The notes under the pieces: generated by a model | The model's database searches: none | Seen by the model: the letters and a program-made list of their open reading frames with translations, nothing else | Told to the model about the DNA's origin: nothing | Shown here: in pieces, positions 52,490-61,259 of the stretch | Layout of the letters: every line of letters starts with the position of its first letter | Position numbering within the stretch: position 1 is the first letter of the stretch | Made by a program: the position numbers and the translations under genes | Assembly (NCBI GenBank): GCA_900465675.1 | Contig: UBJR01000005.1 | Span: forward strand, 248,001 to 312,000 | Direction: 5' to 3' | DNA: 64,000 nucleotides | DNA from: Hyphomicrobiales bacterium | Lineage (GTDB): Bacteria > Pseudomonadota > Alphaproteobacteria > Rhizobiales > Rhizobiaceae

Positions 52490-54649
52490 TCACAGCGTAC
52501 ACGACACACATCCCTCCACCTGCGTACCCTCCAGCGCCATCTGGCGCAGGCGGATGTAGTAGATGGTCTTGATGCCCTTCTTCCAGGCATAGATCTGCGC
52601 CTTGTTGATATCGCGCGTCGTCGCCGTGTCGCGGAAGAACAGTGTCAGCGACAGGCCCTGATCGACATGCTGGGTAGCAGCCGCATAGGTGTCGATGATC
52701 TTCTCCGGCCCGATCTCATAGGCGTCCTGGTAATAGTCGAGATTGTCGTTGGTCATGAAGGCGGCGGGATAGTAGACGCGGCCGATCTTGCCTTCCTTGC
52801 GGATCTCGATCTTGGAGACGATCGGATGGATCGATGACGTCGAGTGATTGATGTAGGAGATCGACCCCGTCGGCGGCACCGCCTGCAGGTTCTGGTTATA
52901 GAGCCCGCCCTCCATGACGGCCTTCTTCAGTGCCAGCCAATCTTCCTGGGTGGGAATTTCGATACCGGCATTGCTGAACAGGTCGGCAACCGTCTGCGTA
53001 GCCGGTTTCCACTCGGTTTCGGTATACTTGTCGAAATATTCGCCCGAGGCGTATTTCGAATTCTCGAAGCCCTTGAAGCTCTGACCGCGCTCGACGGCGA
53101 GACGGTTCGAGGCGCGGATGGCGTGATAGGTCACCGTGTAGAAGTAGATGTTGGTGAAATCGACGCCCTCTTCGGAGCCGTACTGGATCCGCTCGCGGGC
53201 CAGATAGCCGTGCAGGTTCATCTGACCGAGGCCGATCGCGTGGCTCTCGTCGTTGCCCTTCTCGATCGAAGGGACCGAAGAGATGTGGCTCATGTCGGAA
53301 ACTGCCGTCAGCGCCCGGATCGATGTTTCGATCGTCTTGCCGAAATCGGATGAGTCCATGGCGGCAGCGATATTCAGCGAGCCGAGATTGCAGGAAATGT
53401 CCTTGCCCATCACCTTGTAGGACAGGTCGTCGTTATACTCGCTGGCTTCGCTGACCTGCAGGATCTCGGAGCACAGATTGCTCATGGTGATGCGTCCGGC
53501 GATCGGGTTCGCCTTATTCACCGTGTCCTCGAACATGATGTAGGGATAGCCGCTTTCGAACTGGATCTCGGCGACGATCTGGAAGAAATCGCGGGCCTTG
53601 ATCTTCTTCTTCTTGATGCGGCTGTCGGCCACCATCTCGCGGTATTTTTCGGTCACCGAGATCTCGGTGAACGGCACGCCGTAGACGCGTTCCACGTCAT
53701 AGGGCGAGAACAGGTACATGTCCTCGTTGTTCTTGGCGAGCTCGAAGGTGATGTCAGGAATGACGACACCCAGCGACAGCGTCTTGATGCGGATCTTCTC
53801 ATCGGCATTTTCGCGTTTGGTATCGAGGAAGCGCATGATGTCGGGGTGGTGAGCGTTGAGATAGACGGCACCGGCCCCCTGGCGCGCGCCGAGCTGGTTG
53901 GCATAGGAGAAGGCATCCTCGAGCAGCTTCATCACCGGGATGATGCCCGACGACTGGTTCTCGATATGCTTGATCGGCGCGCCCATTTCGCGAATGTTGG
54001 TCAGCGACAGTGCCACGCCACCGCCCCGCTTTGACAACTGCAGCGCCGAATTGATCGAGCGGCCGATCGATTCCATATTGTCTTCAACGCGCATCAGGAA
54101 GCAGGAGACCAGCTCGCCGCGCTGCTTCTTGCCGGCATTGAGGAAGGTCGGCGTCGCCGGCTGGAAGCGGCCGGAGATGATCTCATCGACCATGTCGCGC
54201 GCTAAGGCCTCGTTGCCCTGCGCCAAGGCAAGTGCCACCATGCAGATGCGGTCTTCGTAGCGCTCCAGATAGCGCTTTCCGTCAAAGGTCTTCAGCGTGT
54301 AGCTGGTGTAGTATTTGAAGGCGCCGAGGAAGGTCGGGAACCGGAATTTCTTGTCATAGGCGTGATCGAAGAGATCGCGCACGAAATTGAACGAATACTG
54401 ATCCAGCACCTCCTGCTCGTAATAGCCCTCAGTCACGAGGTAATCGAGCTTCTCCCGGAGATTATGGAAGAACACGGTGTTCTGGTTGACGTGCTGCAGG
54501 AAATACTGCTTCGCCGCCTGCCGGTCCTTGTCCAGCTGGATCTTGCCGTCCTCGTCATAGAGGTTCAGCATCGCGTTCAGCGCGTGGTAATCCAGCCCTG
54601 TTTCCGCGGCCTGCGCCTTTACAGGGCGCTCGAGAACTGCCGTGTCCAA
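52490..54649 (-). CDS. nrdE: Class Ib ribonucleotide reductase alpha subunit NrdE
   Basis: 719 residues. An N-terminal NrdE_N region ([20 protein letters not shown]), catalytic cysteines ([26 protein letters not shown]) and the C-terminal redox pair CVSCTL are present. The order nrdH-nrdI-nrdE-nrdF is the usual class Ib one. The start at 54649 lies 31 bases inside nrdI. With NrdF it reduces ribonucleoside diphosphates to deoxy forms without cobalamin. Confidence 0.95.
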   Translation of the reverse strand: MDTAVLERPVKAQAAETGLDYHALNAMLNLYDEDGKIQLDKDRQAAKQYFLQHVNQNTVFFHNLREKLDYLVTEGYYEQEVLDQYSFNFVRDLFDHAYDKKFRFPTFLGAFKYYTSYTLKTFDGKRYLERYEDRICMVALALAQGNEALARDMVDEIISGRFQPATPTFLNAGKKQRGELVSCFLMRVEDNMESIGRSINSALQLSKRGGGVALSLTNIREMGAPIKHIENQSSGIIPVMKLLEDAFSYANQLGARQGAGAVYLNAHHPDIMRFLDTKRENADEKIRIKTLSLGVVIPDITFELAKNNEDMYLFSPYDVERVYGVPFTEISVTEKYREMVADSRIKKKKIKARDFFQIVAEIQFESGYPYIMFEDTVNKANPIAGRITMSNLCSEILQVSEASEYNDDLSYKVMGKDISCNLGSLNIAAAMDSSDFGKTIETSIRALTAVSDMSHISSVPSIEKGNDESHAIGLGQMNLHGYLARERIQYGSEEGVDFTNIYFYTVTYHAIRASNRLAVERGQSFKGFENSKYASGEYFDKYTETEWKPATQTVADLFSNAGIEIPTQEDWLALKKAVMEGGLYNQNLQAVPPTGSISYINHSTSSIHPIVSKIEIRKEGKIGRVYYPAAFMTNDNLDYYQDAYEIGPEKIIDTYAAATQHVDQGLSLTLFFRDTATTRDINKAQIYAWKKGIKTIYYIRLRQMALEGTQVEGCVSCTL

Positions 54650-55029
54650 AATCGTTCCAATCCGTGTTTGACGTTGGCAACATCATCAGCCGTACCCAAG
54701 AGTTCGAACCTGTAGAGGTACGGCACCTGGCATTTCTTCGCGATGATGTCGCCGGCGAGCCCGAAGGTCTCGCCGAAGTTGCTGTTGCCCGCGGCAATCA
54801 CGCCGCGGAGGTTCGAACGGTTTGCCGCATCGTTCAGGAAACGGATCACCTGCTTGGGCACGGCTCCCTTGCCGCCCTCGCCGCTATAAGTCGGGAGGAT
54901 CAACACGTAGGGCGAGACAGCTTCGAGCGTCGCGCCAGTGATGGGGATGCGCCGGGCGGGAAGGCCAAGCTTTTCGACGAAGCGATGGGTGTTTTCCGAC
55001 CGGCTGGAAAAATAGACGATCTCGCCCAT
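54619..55029 (-). CDS. nrdI: Flavodoxin-like NrdI
   Basis: 136 residues with the NrdI N-terminus ([18 protein letters not shown]) and FMN-binding region ([36 protein letters not shown]). NrdI supplies oxidant for assembling the manganese cofactor of NrdF. It follows nrdH by 12 bases. Confidence 0.94.
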   Translation of the reverse strand: MGEIVYFSSRSENTHRFVEKLGLPARRIPITGATLEAVSPYVLILPTYSGEGGKGAVPKQVIRFLNDAANRSNLRGVIAAGNSNFGETFGLAGDIIAKKCQVPYLYRFELLGTADDVANVKHGLERFWTRQFSSAL

Positions 55030-55041
55030 CGCAGCCGCCGC

Positions 55042-55263
55042 TCAGGCGAGCGCGCTGATCATGTCGGGGCGGAAGCCAGCCCAATGCTGCTCGCCGGCGA
55101 TGACGACGGGAACCTGGCGGTAGCCGAGACCCTGCACCAGATCATAAGCGGCGCTATCGGTGGAAACGTCGATGATCGTGTAGTCGATGCCCTGGCGATC
55201 GAGCGCGCGGGTGGTTGCGGTGCATTGAACGCAGGCGGGCTTGCTGTAGACGGTGATGCTCAT
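55042..55263 (-). CDS. nrdH: Glutaredoxin-like NrdH redoxin
   Basis: 73 residues with the redox-active CVQC motif (KPACVQCTATTRAL) and C-terminal WAGFRPDMI typical of NrdH. It reduces NrdE. It is the first gene of the operon; 267 bases upstream the cobalamin riboswitch ends. Confidence 0.94.
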   Translation of the reverse strand: MSITVYSKPACVQCTATTRALDRQGIDYTIIDVSTDSAAYDLVQGLGYRQVPVVIAGEQHWAGFRPDMISALA

Positions 55264-55300
55264 GGGAAAACCTCGTGACTAGAAGGCATGGGATATCGTT

Positions 55301-55320
55301 CGGACATCCGCCGATGTCCG
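55301..55320 (-). other. Perfect hairpin in the nrdH leader
   Basis: CGGACATC, 4-base loop CGCC, GATGTCCG lies 38 bases before the nrdH start, between riboswitch and gene. It may belong to the expression platform, but no T tract follows, so terminator function is unproven. Confidence 0.4.
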
Positions 55321-55530
55321 CGCTTGGGAAGATCGAAAAGGAAGACAGCCGTTGCCGGTTGCCGGGCGTCAGCAGCCCGTCATTCGCGCCGGTATGATCT
55401 GAAACTCAAAGACATAAGACTTCACCCCGAAGTGGCTCATGCGGGACACACCGGAGGAAGCGAAGAGCGGCATCATGCCCACATCTCATCGCTCGCCAGC
55501 CGGACACCCCGCCCGTGGACGTTTTCGCTC

Positions 55531-55727
55531 AAGGCAGGTCTCCTGGCTTGCGGATCATCACATTCATCCCGGTCTTCCCAGGTCTTCATGACCCAGTGAC
55601 CCGAAATGGGACAGATGCTCGCCGCTTACAGTTGCGGGGGCAGCTCCGGCATTGCTCCACCTTGCGGCAGATCTCACCGAATTCCCGTCTTAGCCCGCGA
55701 TTCTTGCGAATCGAGGGAACCTCGAAC
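55531..55727 (-). promoter_or_regulatory. Cobalamin (B12) riboswitch upstream of nrdHIEF
   Basis: Read on the minus strand, the conserved pieces appear in order: GGTTCCCTCG start, GACGGGAA, CCGGAGCTGCCCCCGCAACT, TGTAAGCGG, GGGTCACTGG, and the B12 box AAGCCAGGAGACCTGCC at 55533-55549. This is a full adenosylcobalamin-class riboswitch. Cobalamin binding usually shuts expression, so the class Ib reductase is expected when B12, needed by class II reductase, is scarce. Just downstream it shares a 24-base stretch with the metE riboswitch (from about 55502), probably part of a common expression platform. Confidence 0.92.
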
Positions 55728-55762
55728 ACTAGATATAGTACGCGAGTCTATTTGTACGTCAA
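55726..55762 (-). promoter_or_regulatory. nrdHIEF promoter with overlapping NrdR-like box
   Basis: On the minus strand TTGACG (55762-55757) is followed after 18 bases by CTATAT (55738-55733), which puts the start of transcription near the riboswitch 5' end. ACACTAGATATAGTAC (55726-55741, plus-strand reading) matches the NrdR consensus ACACTATATATAGTGT at 13 of 16 positions and covers the -10 box. I see only one such box, whereas NrdR usually binds two. Confidence 0.6.
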
Positions 55763-55851
55763 TGGATGGTTCATGTTTCGGGTGCCGCAAGCCGAAAAAA
55801 TGAATGTGATGTGGATAACGGAAGATTAATGCGGATTGGCTGTGGAAAAGA

Positions 55852-55872
55852 GAAGCCGGCAAAAGCCGGCTC
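55852..55872 (-). terminator. metE terminator
   Basis: An AGCCGGC / GCCGGCT stem with a 4-base loop lies 19 bases past the metE stop; on the minus strand it is followed by TCTCTTTT. It fits a Rho-independent terminator. The 55763-55851 stretch beside it shows no gene. Confidence 0.75.
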
Positions 55873-55889
55873 CTCGAATACGATGACGA

Positions 55890-58217
55890 TCAGGCCGTTG
55901 CCGTGGCAACGCGTTCGCGCAAAGACCGCGCCGCCGCCACCATATTGACTAGCGCCGGCTTCACTTCCTCCCATTTGCGGGTCTTCAAGCCGCAATCCGG
56001 ATTGATCCAGAGCTGCGAATCGCCAAGCCGCTCGCGCGCCAAAAGAAGCAGACCGGTCATATCGGCAATATCGGGAACGCGCGGCGAGTGGATGTCGTAG
56101 ACACCCGGGCCGATCTCGTTCGGATAGTCGAAGCTGCGGAATGCCTCCAGCAGCTCCATCTTCGAACGCGATGTCTCGATCGAGATCACGTCCGCATCCA
56201 TGGCGGCGATCGCATCGATGATGTCGTTAAACTCCGAATAGCACATATGCGTGTGGATCTGTGTCGCGTTGCCGACACCGGTCGAGCACAGGCGGAAGCT
56301 TTCGACGGCCCAGTCGAGATAGGTCTTCCACTGCGAGCGCCGCAGCGGCAAGCCTTCCCGAAGTGCTGCCTCGTCGATCTGGATCATCCTGGCACCCGCC
56401 TTTTCGAGATCACCGACCTCGTCGCGAATCGCCAGCGCGATCTGCCGGCATGATTCGCTTCGGGCGATATCGTCGCGCACGAAGGACCAATTGAGGATCG
56501 TCACCGGTCCAGTCAGCATACCCTTGACCGGCCGGTCCGTCAGAGACTGGGCATATTGCCACCAGCCAGTCGTCATCGGCTTCGGCCGCGCGATATCGCC
56601 GAAGATGATCGGCGGACGGACATAGCGCGAGCCATAGCTCTGTACCCACGCATGCTGCGTGAAGGCAAAGCCCGACAGCTGCTCGCCAAAATACTGCACC
56701 ATGTCGTTGCGCTCGAACTCGCCATGGACGAGCACATCAAGGCCGATTTCCTCCTGCCAGCGGATGGCTGCTTCGGTCTCTTTGCGCAGGAAAGCCTCAT
56801 AGTCCGCATTGCTGAGCGTTCCCTTCGCATGTGCCGAACGCGCCTTGCGGACTTCAGACGTCTGCGGGAAGGACCCGATCGTCGTCGTTGGGAACAGCGG
56901 CAAGCGGATATCCGTCTGCTGGATCGCCTTGCGCTCGGCGAAGCCGGCCTTGCGGCGCTTCATGGTCTCGTCGATCGCTGCAATCCGCTGCCTGACCGCG
57001 GGATCATTGACCTTCGGCGATGCCGCGCGGGCGGCCGCGGCCCTCGAAGAGCTGCCGATGGCATCCGTCACGCAATCGCGCCCCTGCGAAAGTGCCTGGC
57101 CGAGGACCGCCAGCTCATCCAGCTTCTGCGTGGCAAAAGCCAGCCATCCCCTGACCTCGGCATCAACAGCGGTTTCGAGAGCAAGATCGATCGGCACATG
57201 CAGAAGCGAGCAAGATGGCGCGATTTCGATTGGACGCGTTTTGGAAAGCGCCTCGACCCGATCCAGCAGTTTCTCAAGATCAGCGCGCCAGATGTTGCGG
57301 CCATCGATGACGCCGAGAGATAATACCCGGTCATCAGGCACCGCCGATACGACCGCATCAAGCTGCTCGGGCGCGCGCACCAGATCGACGTGCAGACCGG
57401 CAACCGGCAGCGCCGCTGCTGTCTTGAGATTGTCGCCCAATGCCCCGAAATAGCTGGCGATCATGATCTTCAGGTTCGGAACCAGCTGGTGAAGCGCGCT
57501 GTAGGCCGTGGTCAGCGCGTACCGCTCAGCGTCTGCGAGATCGAGCACCAGGGCTGGCTCGTCGATCTGCACCCAATCGGCGCCCGCAGTGCTGAGCTCC
57601 GCGAGGATGCCCGCATAGACAGGCAGCAACCGGTCGAGCAGTTCGATCGGATCGAAGCCTGGCTGCGTCGCCTTGCCGAGCTTCAGGAACGTCACCGGGC
57701 CGAGAATGACCGGGCGCGTGTGGATGCCGAGCGCCTTTGCCTCCCGGAACATCTGCAGCGGTTTGTTTTCGGTCAGCGCGAAGCGCTGGTCGCGGGTGAA
57801 TTCCGGCACCATGTAGTGGTAGTTGGTATCGAACCACTTGGTCATTTCGAGCGCCGGAACGCCCTCATGATGATGCGCATGGCCGCAATCGCCGTGCTCA
57901 GCGCCCACTGAGCCGCGCGCCATGGCGAAATAGATGTCGAGATCGACGGGACCGCCCTTCCAGCCATATTCGGCCGGTACGGCGCCGACCATCACCGCCG
58001 TGTCGAGCACATGGTCGTAGAGGGAGAAGTCGTTGGACGGAATGATATCGATTCCCTTGGCCTTCTGCAGGGCCCAATGTTCGGCCCGCAATGCCTTGGC
58101 GACGTCGAGAAGTGCTGCCCTATCAAACTTTCCGGCCCAATAGCTTTCCAGCGCGAACTTCAGTTCGCGGTGCTTTCCGATACGCGGGAATCCGAGATTT
58201 GCAGTCTTGATGCTCAT
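55890..58217 (-). CDS. metE: Cobalamin-independent methionine synthase MetE
   Basis: 775 residues, the full length of the family. The N-terminal domain begins TANLGFPRIGKHRELKFALE; the C-terminal catalytic domain has zinc ligands in QIHTHMCYSEFND and LWINPDCGLKTR. AAGGAA precedes the ATG. It transfers the methyl group from 5-methyltetrahydropteroyl-triglutamate to homocysteine without B12. A cobalamin riboswitch upstream and a promoter-proximal dyad suggest dual control by B12 and methionine-cycle status. Confidence 0.96.
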   Translation of the reverse strand: MSIKTANLGFPRIGKHRELKFALESYWAGKFDRAALLDVAKALRAEHWALQKAKGIDIIPSNDFSLYDHVLDTAVMVGAVPAEYGWKGGPVDLDIYFAMARGSVGAEHGDCGHAHHHEGVPALEMTKWFDTNYHYMVPEFTRDQRFALTENKPLQMFREAKALGIHTRPVILGPVTFLKLGKATQPGFDPIELLDRLLPVYAGILAELSTAGADWVQIDEPALVLDLADAERYALTTAYSALHQLVPNLKIMIASYFGALGDNLKTAAALPVAGLHVDLVRAPEQLDAVVSAVPDDRVLSLGVIDGRNIWRADLEKLLDRVEALSKTRPIEIAPSCSLLHVPIDLALETAVDAEVRGWLAFATQKLDELAVLGQALSQGRDCVTDAIGSSSRAAAARAASPKVNDPAVRQRIAAIDETMKRRKAGFAERKAIQQTDIRLPLFPTTTIGSFPQTSEVRKARSAHAKGTLSNADYEAFLRKETEAAIRWQEEIGLDVLVHGEFERNDMVQYFGEQLSGFAFTQHAWVQSYGSRYVRPPIIFGDIARPKPMTTGWWQYAQSLTDRPVKGMLTGPVTILNWSFVRDDIARSESCRQIALAIRDEVGDLEKAGARMIQIDEAALREGLPLRRSQWKTYLDWAVESFRLCSTGVGNATQIHTHMCYSEFNDIIDAIAAMDADVISIETSRSKMELLEAFRSFDYPNEIGPGVYDIHSPRVPDIADMTGLLLLARERLGDSQLWINPDCGLKTRKWEEVKPALVNMVAAARSLRERVATATA

Positions 58218-58334
58218 GTTTCCTTACCCCGAGGGTTGTGGGCAAGGCTTGGGATGACGCATCGGCGCGCGGACACAGGCGTGCCGGTCGCAAAAGCGGC
58301 ACACCGGACACCCCGCCCGTGGACGTTATCGATC

Positions 58335-58502
58335 GCGGCAGGTCTCCTGGCTTGCGGGTCAACGCTGCCGTCCGTCTTCCCGGGGCGTCTTCCCCAGTGA
58401 CATGAGTGGACGGCCGCTCGCCGCTTACAGTTGCGGGGGCAGCTCCGGCATTTTCACCGGATTCCCTCTTAGCTCCGGACCAAAGGTCCGCAGAACCACG
58501 AT
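58335..58502 (-). promoter_or_regulatory. Cobalamin (B12) riboswitch upstream of metE
   Basis: Minus-strand reading gives GGTTCTGCGGACC, AAGAGGGAATCCGGTGAAAA, GCCGGAGCTGCCCCCGCAAC, TGTAAGCGGCGAGC, the CACTGGGG segment and the B12 box AAGCCAGGAGACCTGCC (58337-58353). It ends about 118 bases before the metE start. A GTGCCG/CGGCAC hairpin (58281-58302) between it and the gene may be part of the switch. Cobalamin should repress metE so that B12-dependent MetH is used instead. Confidence 0.92.
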
Positions 58503-58508
58503 GACACG

Positions 58509-58537
58509 AGCATGTCGCATCGCGGATCTCACGTCAA
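58509..58537 (-). promoter_or_regulatory. metE promoter
   Basis: On the minus strand TTGACG (58537-58532), a 17-base spacer and CATGCT (58514-58509) place the start of transcription at about 58502, the 5' end of the riboswitch. The -35 hexamer is identical to that of the nrd promoter. Confidence 0.55.
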
Positions 58538-58538
58538 T

Positions 58539-58562
58539 AGACATAAAGATATGTTTATGTCT
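58539..58562. promoter_or_regulatory. AT-rich dyad operator at the metE promoter
   Basis: AGACATAAA and TTTATGTCT flank GATATG, giving a 24-base site symmetric at 22 positions. It directly abuts the -35 box of the metE promoter. From memory it resembles sites of the ArsR-family SAH-responsive regulator SahR of rhizobia; that identity is not confirmed. Confidence 0.5.
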
Positions 58563-58590
58563 TTGTTTCTTGGCTAGCTGTACTCGCCGA

Positions 58591-59265
58591 CTACGACAAC
58601 AGCATCGAGGACGGCGCGCCGGTCTCCACGGGAGCCTGCAGCTTCTGGGCAGCAAGCACCACTTCGACGCGATTGCGGGCATCGAGCTTCTGCATCAGGA
58701 TCGTCATGTAGTGCTTGACGGTCTTCTCGCTGATATCGAGCATGCTGGCGATTTCGCGGTTGGTCTTGCCCTGCAACAGGTAGTTGACGATCTGCTGCTC
58801 GCGGGCGCTCAGGCGCTTCTGCATCTGCGCCTTGCGGCGCACCTCGGCCGTCTTCATCGACAGGATCACCTTGGTGGCGAAACCCGGCGTGATGAAGGTG
58901 CTGCCGTCATGCACGGTCTTGATCGCCTCATACAGATCGCGCGCCGTGCTACCCTTCAGCACATAGCCGCAGACGCCGAGATTGAGGACCTGAATCGCCG
59001 TGTCGATATTGGCGGTGGCGGTGAAGACCACGACCTTGGTGCCTTCGTAATTCTTCTGGATCAGCTCGAGTGCTGCCAGCGTATCGCCCGGCATGCTGAG
59101 ATCGGTGACAAGAACGTCGGGCCGGTGCTCCTCGACGATCTTCAGCGCGTCGATGGCGTTCTGCCCGCGGGCAGTCACCCGAAGACCTTCCTTCGCCGAG
59201 TAAAGATTAACGAGTCCATCCAACAATATTGGATGATCATCAACGAATGCGACCGAGATAGACAT
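58591..59265 (-). CDS. NarL/FixJ-type response regulator of the peroxidase locus (copy 2)
   Basis: 224 residues from the ATG at 59265; a TTG further upstream (59322) would add an unrelated tail. The receiver domain has D9/D10, D55 (VLVTDLSMPG), FTATAN and GYVLKGS. The LuxR helix-turn-helix is LSAREQQIVNYLLQGKTNRE with EKTVKHYMTILMQKLDARNR, nearly the same as copy 1 at 20902-21561. It follows the kinase gene on the same strand after 156 bases. Likely target: the peroxidase gene at 61260. Confidence 0.9.
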   Translation of the reverse strand: MSISVAFVDDHPILLDGLVNLYSAKEGLRVTARGQNAIDALKIVEEHRPDVLVTDLSMPGDTLAALELIQKNYEGTKVVVFTATANIDTAIQVLNLGVCGYVLKGSTARDLYEAIKTVHDGSTFITPGFATKVILSMKTAEVRRKAQMQKRLSAREQQIVNYLLQGKTNREIASMLDISEKTVKHYMTILMQKLDARNRVEVVLAAQKLQAPVETGAPSSMLLS

Positions 59266-59421
59266 AATGACGAATAAACCCCCTCGTCTTCTTTCCGATA
59301 GCTCTAAAGTAAACAGAGCCAAACATAAAGACGGATTTTAATGCTTGGTTAACTTCATCGGATTTCTGTCTATTCGATCTCTATGCTTTCAGCCAGTTAT
59401 CAATTCGGATAGTCCGTCACC

Positions 59422-60885
59422 TTATAGGCCAGTTGCGTCGGCCTGCTGCAGCTCCAGCACCATCTCCAGGATCATGCCGCCCCCCGGCCGCTTGGTGACA
59501 GCAAGCTTGCCGCCGAAGCTCTCGATCCTCTGCCGGAGGCCATAGAGCCCCATTCCGCCCTCGCGCGCCGCAAACGGCACGGTCCCGGAAGGCAAACCGT
59601 CATCCTCGACCGAAATCGCGATGACGGGCATGTCGATCCGACATCGGACACGCTGGCCGTTGCCACCAGCGTGGCGGTAGGCATTGTTGAGCCCTTCCTG
59701 AACGAAGCGGTAGATGCAGGTCTTCAGCGCCGGCGGCAGGTCGGCATTGGTGCCGCTGGAGACAAACGCGACCTTGGTCTTGGTCCGCGCCTCATGCTGC
59801 CTGATCGCTTCGGCCACCACGTCCTTTGCCCAGAGATGCAGTATCTCCGGCAAGAGCAGCGATTTGGTGACCGTCCGAGCCTCGATCAGCGCTTCACCCA
59901 GTGTCTTGCTGGTCTCGTCGAGGAGCCTTGCGCGCTCATCCTTCTTGGTCAGGTCGCGCAGCTCGTCGAGCTGCAGGATCGCCAGTGTCATCAGCTGTAC
60001 CGGGCCGTCATGCAGGTCGGCGCCGATGCGGCGGATGAAGGTCTCGTTGAGGTTGGCGAATTCCATGGAGGCCCGGCGCGCCGTGTCCCTCAGCTCCATC
60101 AATTCCTTCGAGGCGGACTCTGCCTCCTCGGCGCGGTGGCTCAGAACCTGCCGCTGATGCTCGATCGTCCGGCTGCCGCGCCTGACGATCAGGAACAGCC
60201 CGAGCATGACGACGAAGGAGAACAGCGCCACCGTCGTCCAGGTGACCACCCTCAGCCGCGCGAGCTCATCGACAAAACCGCTCGGATCCTCATGGATCTC
60301 GGCCACACCGATGATCCGCCCCGAAGCCTGGTCATGCAGCGGGCTGTAGATTTCGAGATATTCGGTATTGATGTTGCGGAACGTATGCTCGTCGGCATGA
60401 AGATCCGCATAGACGGCAACAATTTCGCCTTTCAAGGCGCGCTGTAGGCCCTCGGGGAAACTGAAGCGGTGGCCGATCATCTGCTTGGTCCGGGAATAGG
60501 CAACAGTCCCGTCGGGCGCCCATATCTCGATATGCGGGAAACGCGCCTGGAGATCCGCATCGCCGAAAAGCGCGTCGAGATGAGCGATGCTGGCGGCCTT
60601 AAGGCGCGTCGAGGCGCCCAGTTCCTGCACCTCAGCCTCAGTCAGGCTCTGAACCAGCAAGGCCGTCGTGCCGGCCTTTCCGCTGAGCGCTTTGTCGGCA
60701 ACCAGCCGCGTCGTAAGATAGCCCGCAGAAACCGTGGCGATCAGAATAACCAAGCTGCTGGCGATCAGGAACTGCGTGGAAAGGGTCCGCTCGGCGCCCC
60801 ATCGAAGGATACGGTTAAACAGTCGCGGCGCTTCCACGCTTTCATCTACGCCAGCATTTCTGGCGCCTAAGTATTCGTCCGGCAA
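59422..60885 (-). CDS. Membrane histidine kinase of the peroxidase locus (copy 2)
   Basis: 487 residues. The start is a TTG at 60885 supported by GGGGGGACG seven bases upstream. Helix 1 is at about 38-58 (FLIASSLVILIATVSAGYL), a periplasmic sensor follows with IEIWAPDGTVAYSRTKQMIG and YLEIYSPLHDQ, and helix 2 is TTVALFSFVVMLGLFLIV. H292 is in GADLHDGPVQLM and the N box in FVQEGLNNAYRHAGG. Sensor and core align with copy 1 at 21558-22964. It is divergent from the second peroxidase gene. Confidence 0.9.
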   Translation of the reverse strand: MPDEYLGARNAGVDESVEAPRLFNRILRWGAERTLSTQFLIASSLVILIATVSAGYLTTRLVADKALSGKAGTTALLVQSLTEAEVQELGASTRLKAASIAHLDALFGDADLQARFPHIEIWAPDGTVAYSRTKQMIGHRFSFPEGLQRALKGEIVAVYADLHADEHTFRNINTEYLEIYSPLHDQASGRIIGVAEIHEDPSGFVDELARLRVVTWTTVALFSFVVMLGLFLIVRRGSRTIEHQRQVLSHRAEEAESASKELMELRDTARRASMEFANLNETFIRRIGADLHDGPVQLMTLAILQLDELRDLTKKDERARLLDETSKTLGEALIEARTVTKSLLLPEILHLWAKDVVAEAIRQHEARTKTKVAFVSSGTNADLPPALKTCIYRFVQEGLNNAYRHAGGNGQRVRCRIDMPVIAISVEDDGLPSGTVPFAAREGGMGLYGLRQRIESFGGKLAVTKRPGGGMILEMVLELQQADATGL

Positions 60886-61259
60886 AACGTCCCCCCAAGG
60901 CCGATAGCGCTATCATCCTTGCAATATTACCCAAGGAAATAAAAGACCATTTTTGTACTATAGGCCCGTATGAATTCTATCAGACCAAAGGCCAATTCAT
61001 CATAGGACCTTACTCCCGGAAGGATAAGGACCGAAGACCTGCTTTTGCCGTGGACGAACATCGAAAACATCGTCCGACCATGCGCCGTTCAAAACCCCGG
61101 CAACTTTCCGCAAGATCGCATCATCCCAAGCCAGCCCTGCAAGGCGGGCTTTGAAGACATCAGGGGCAATTCAAACCGCCGGGCTCGCAGCGCGATCCGG
61201 CGGACAGGACAAGTTTGCGAAAAACCAGGCGCCAGGACAGCGCGCCGACGGAGGGGAAA
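60886..61259. promoter_or_regulatory. Divergent promoter region of the second kinase and peroxidase genes
   Basis: 374 bases without a convincing gene. A perfect 7-bp inverted repeat with a 17-base spacer (ATGAATT 60970-60976, AATTCAT 60994-61000) lies about 85 bases from the kinase start and 260 from the peroxidase start. The first 130 bases are AT-richer than the rest. No obvious copy of the 17-bp palindrome of locus 1 was seen. Confidence 0.4.
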
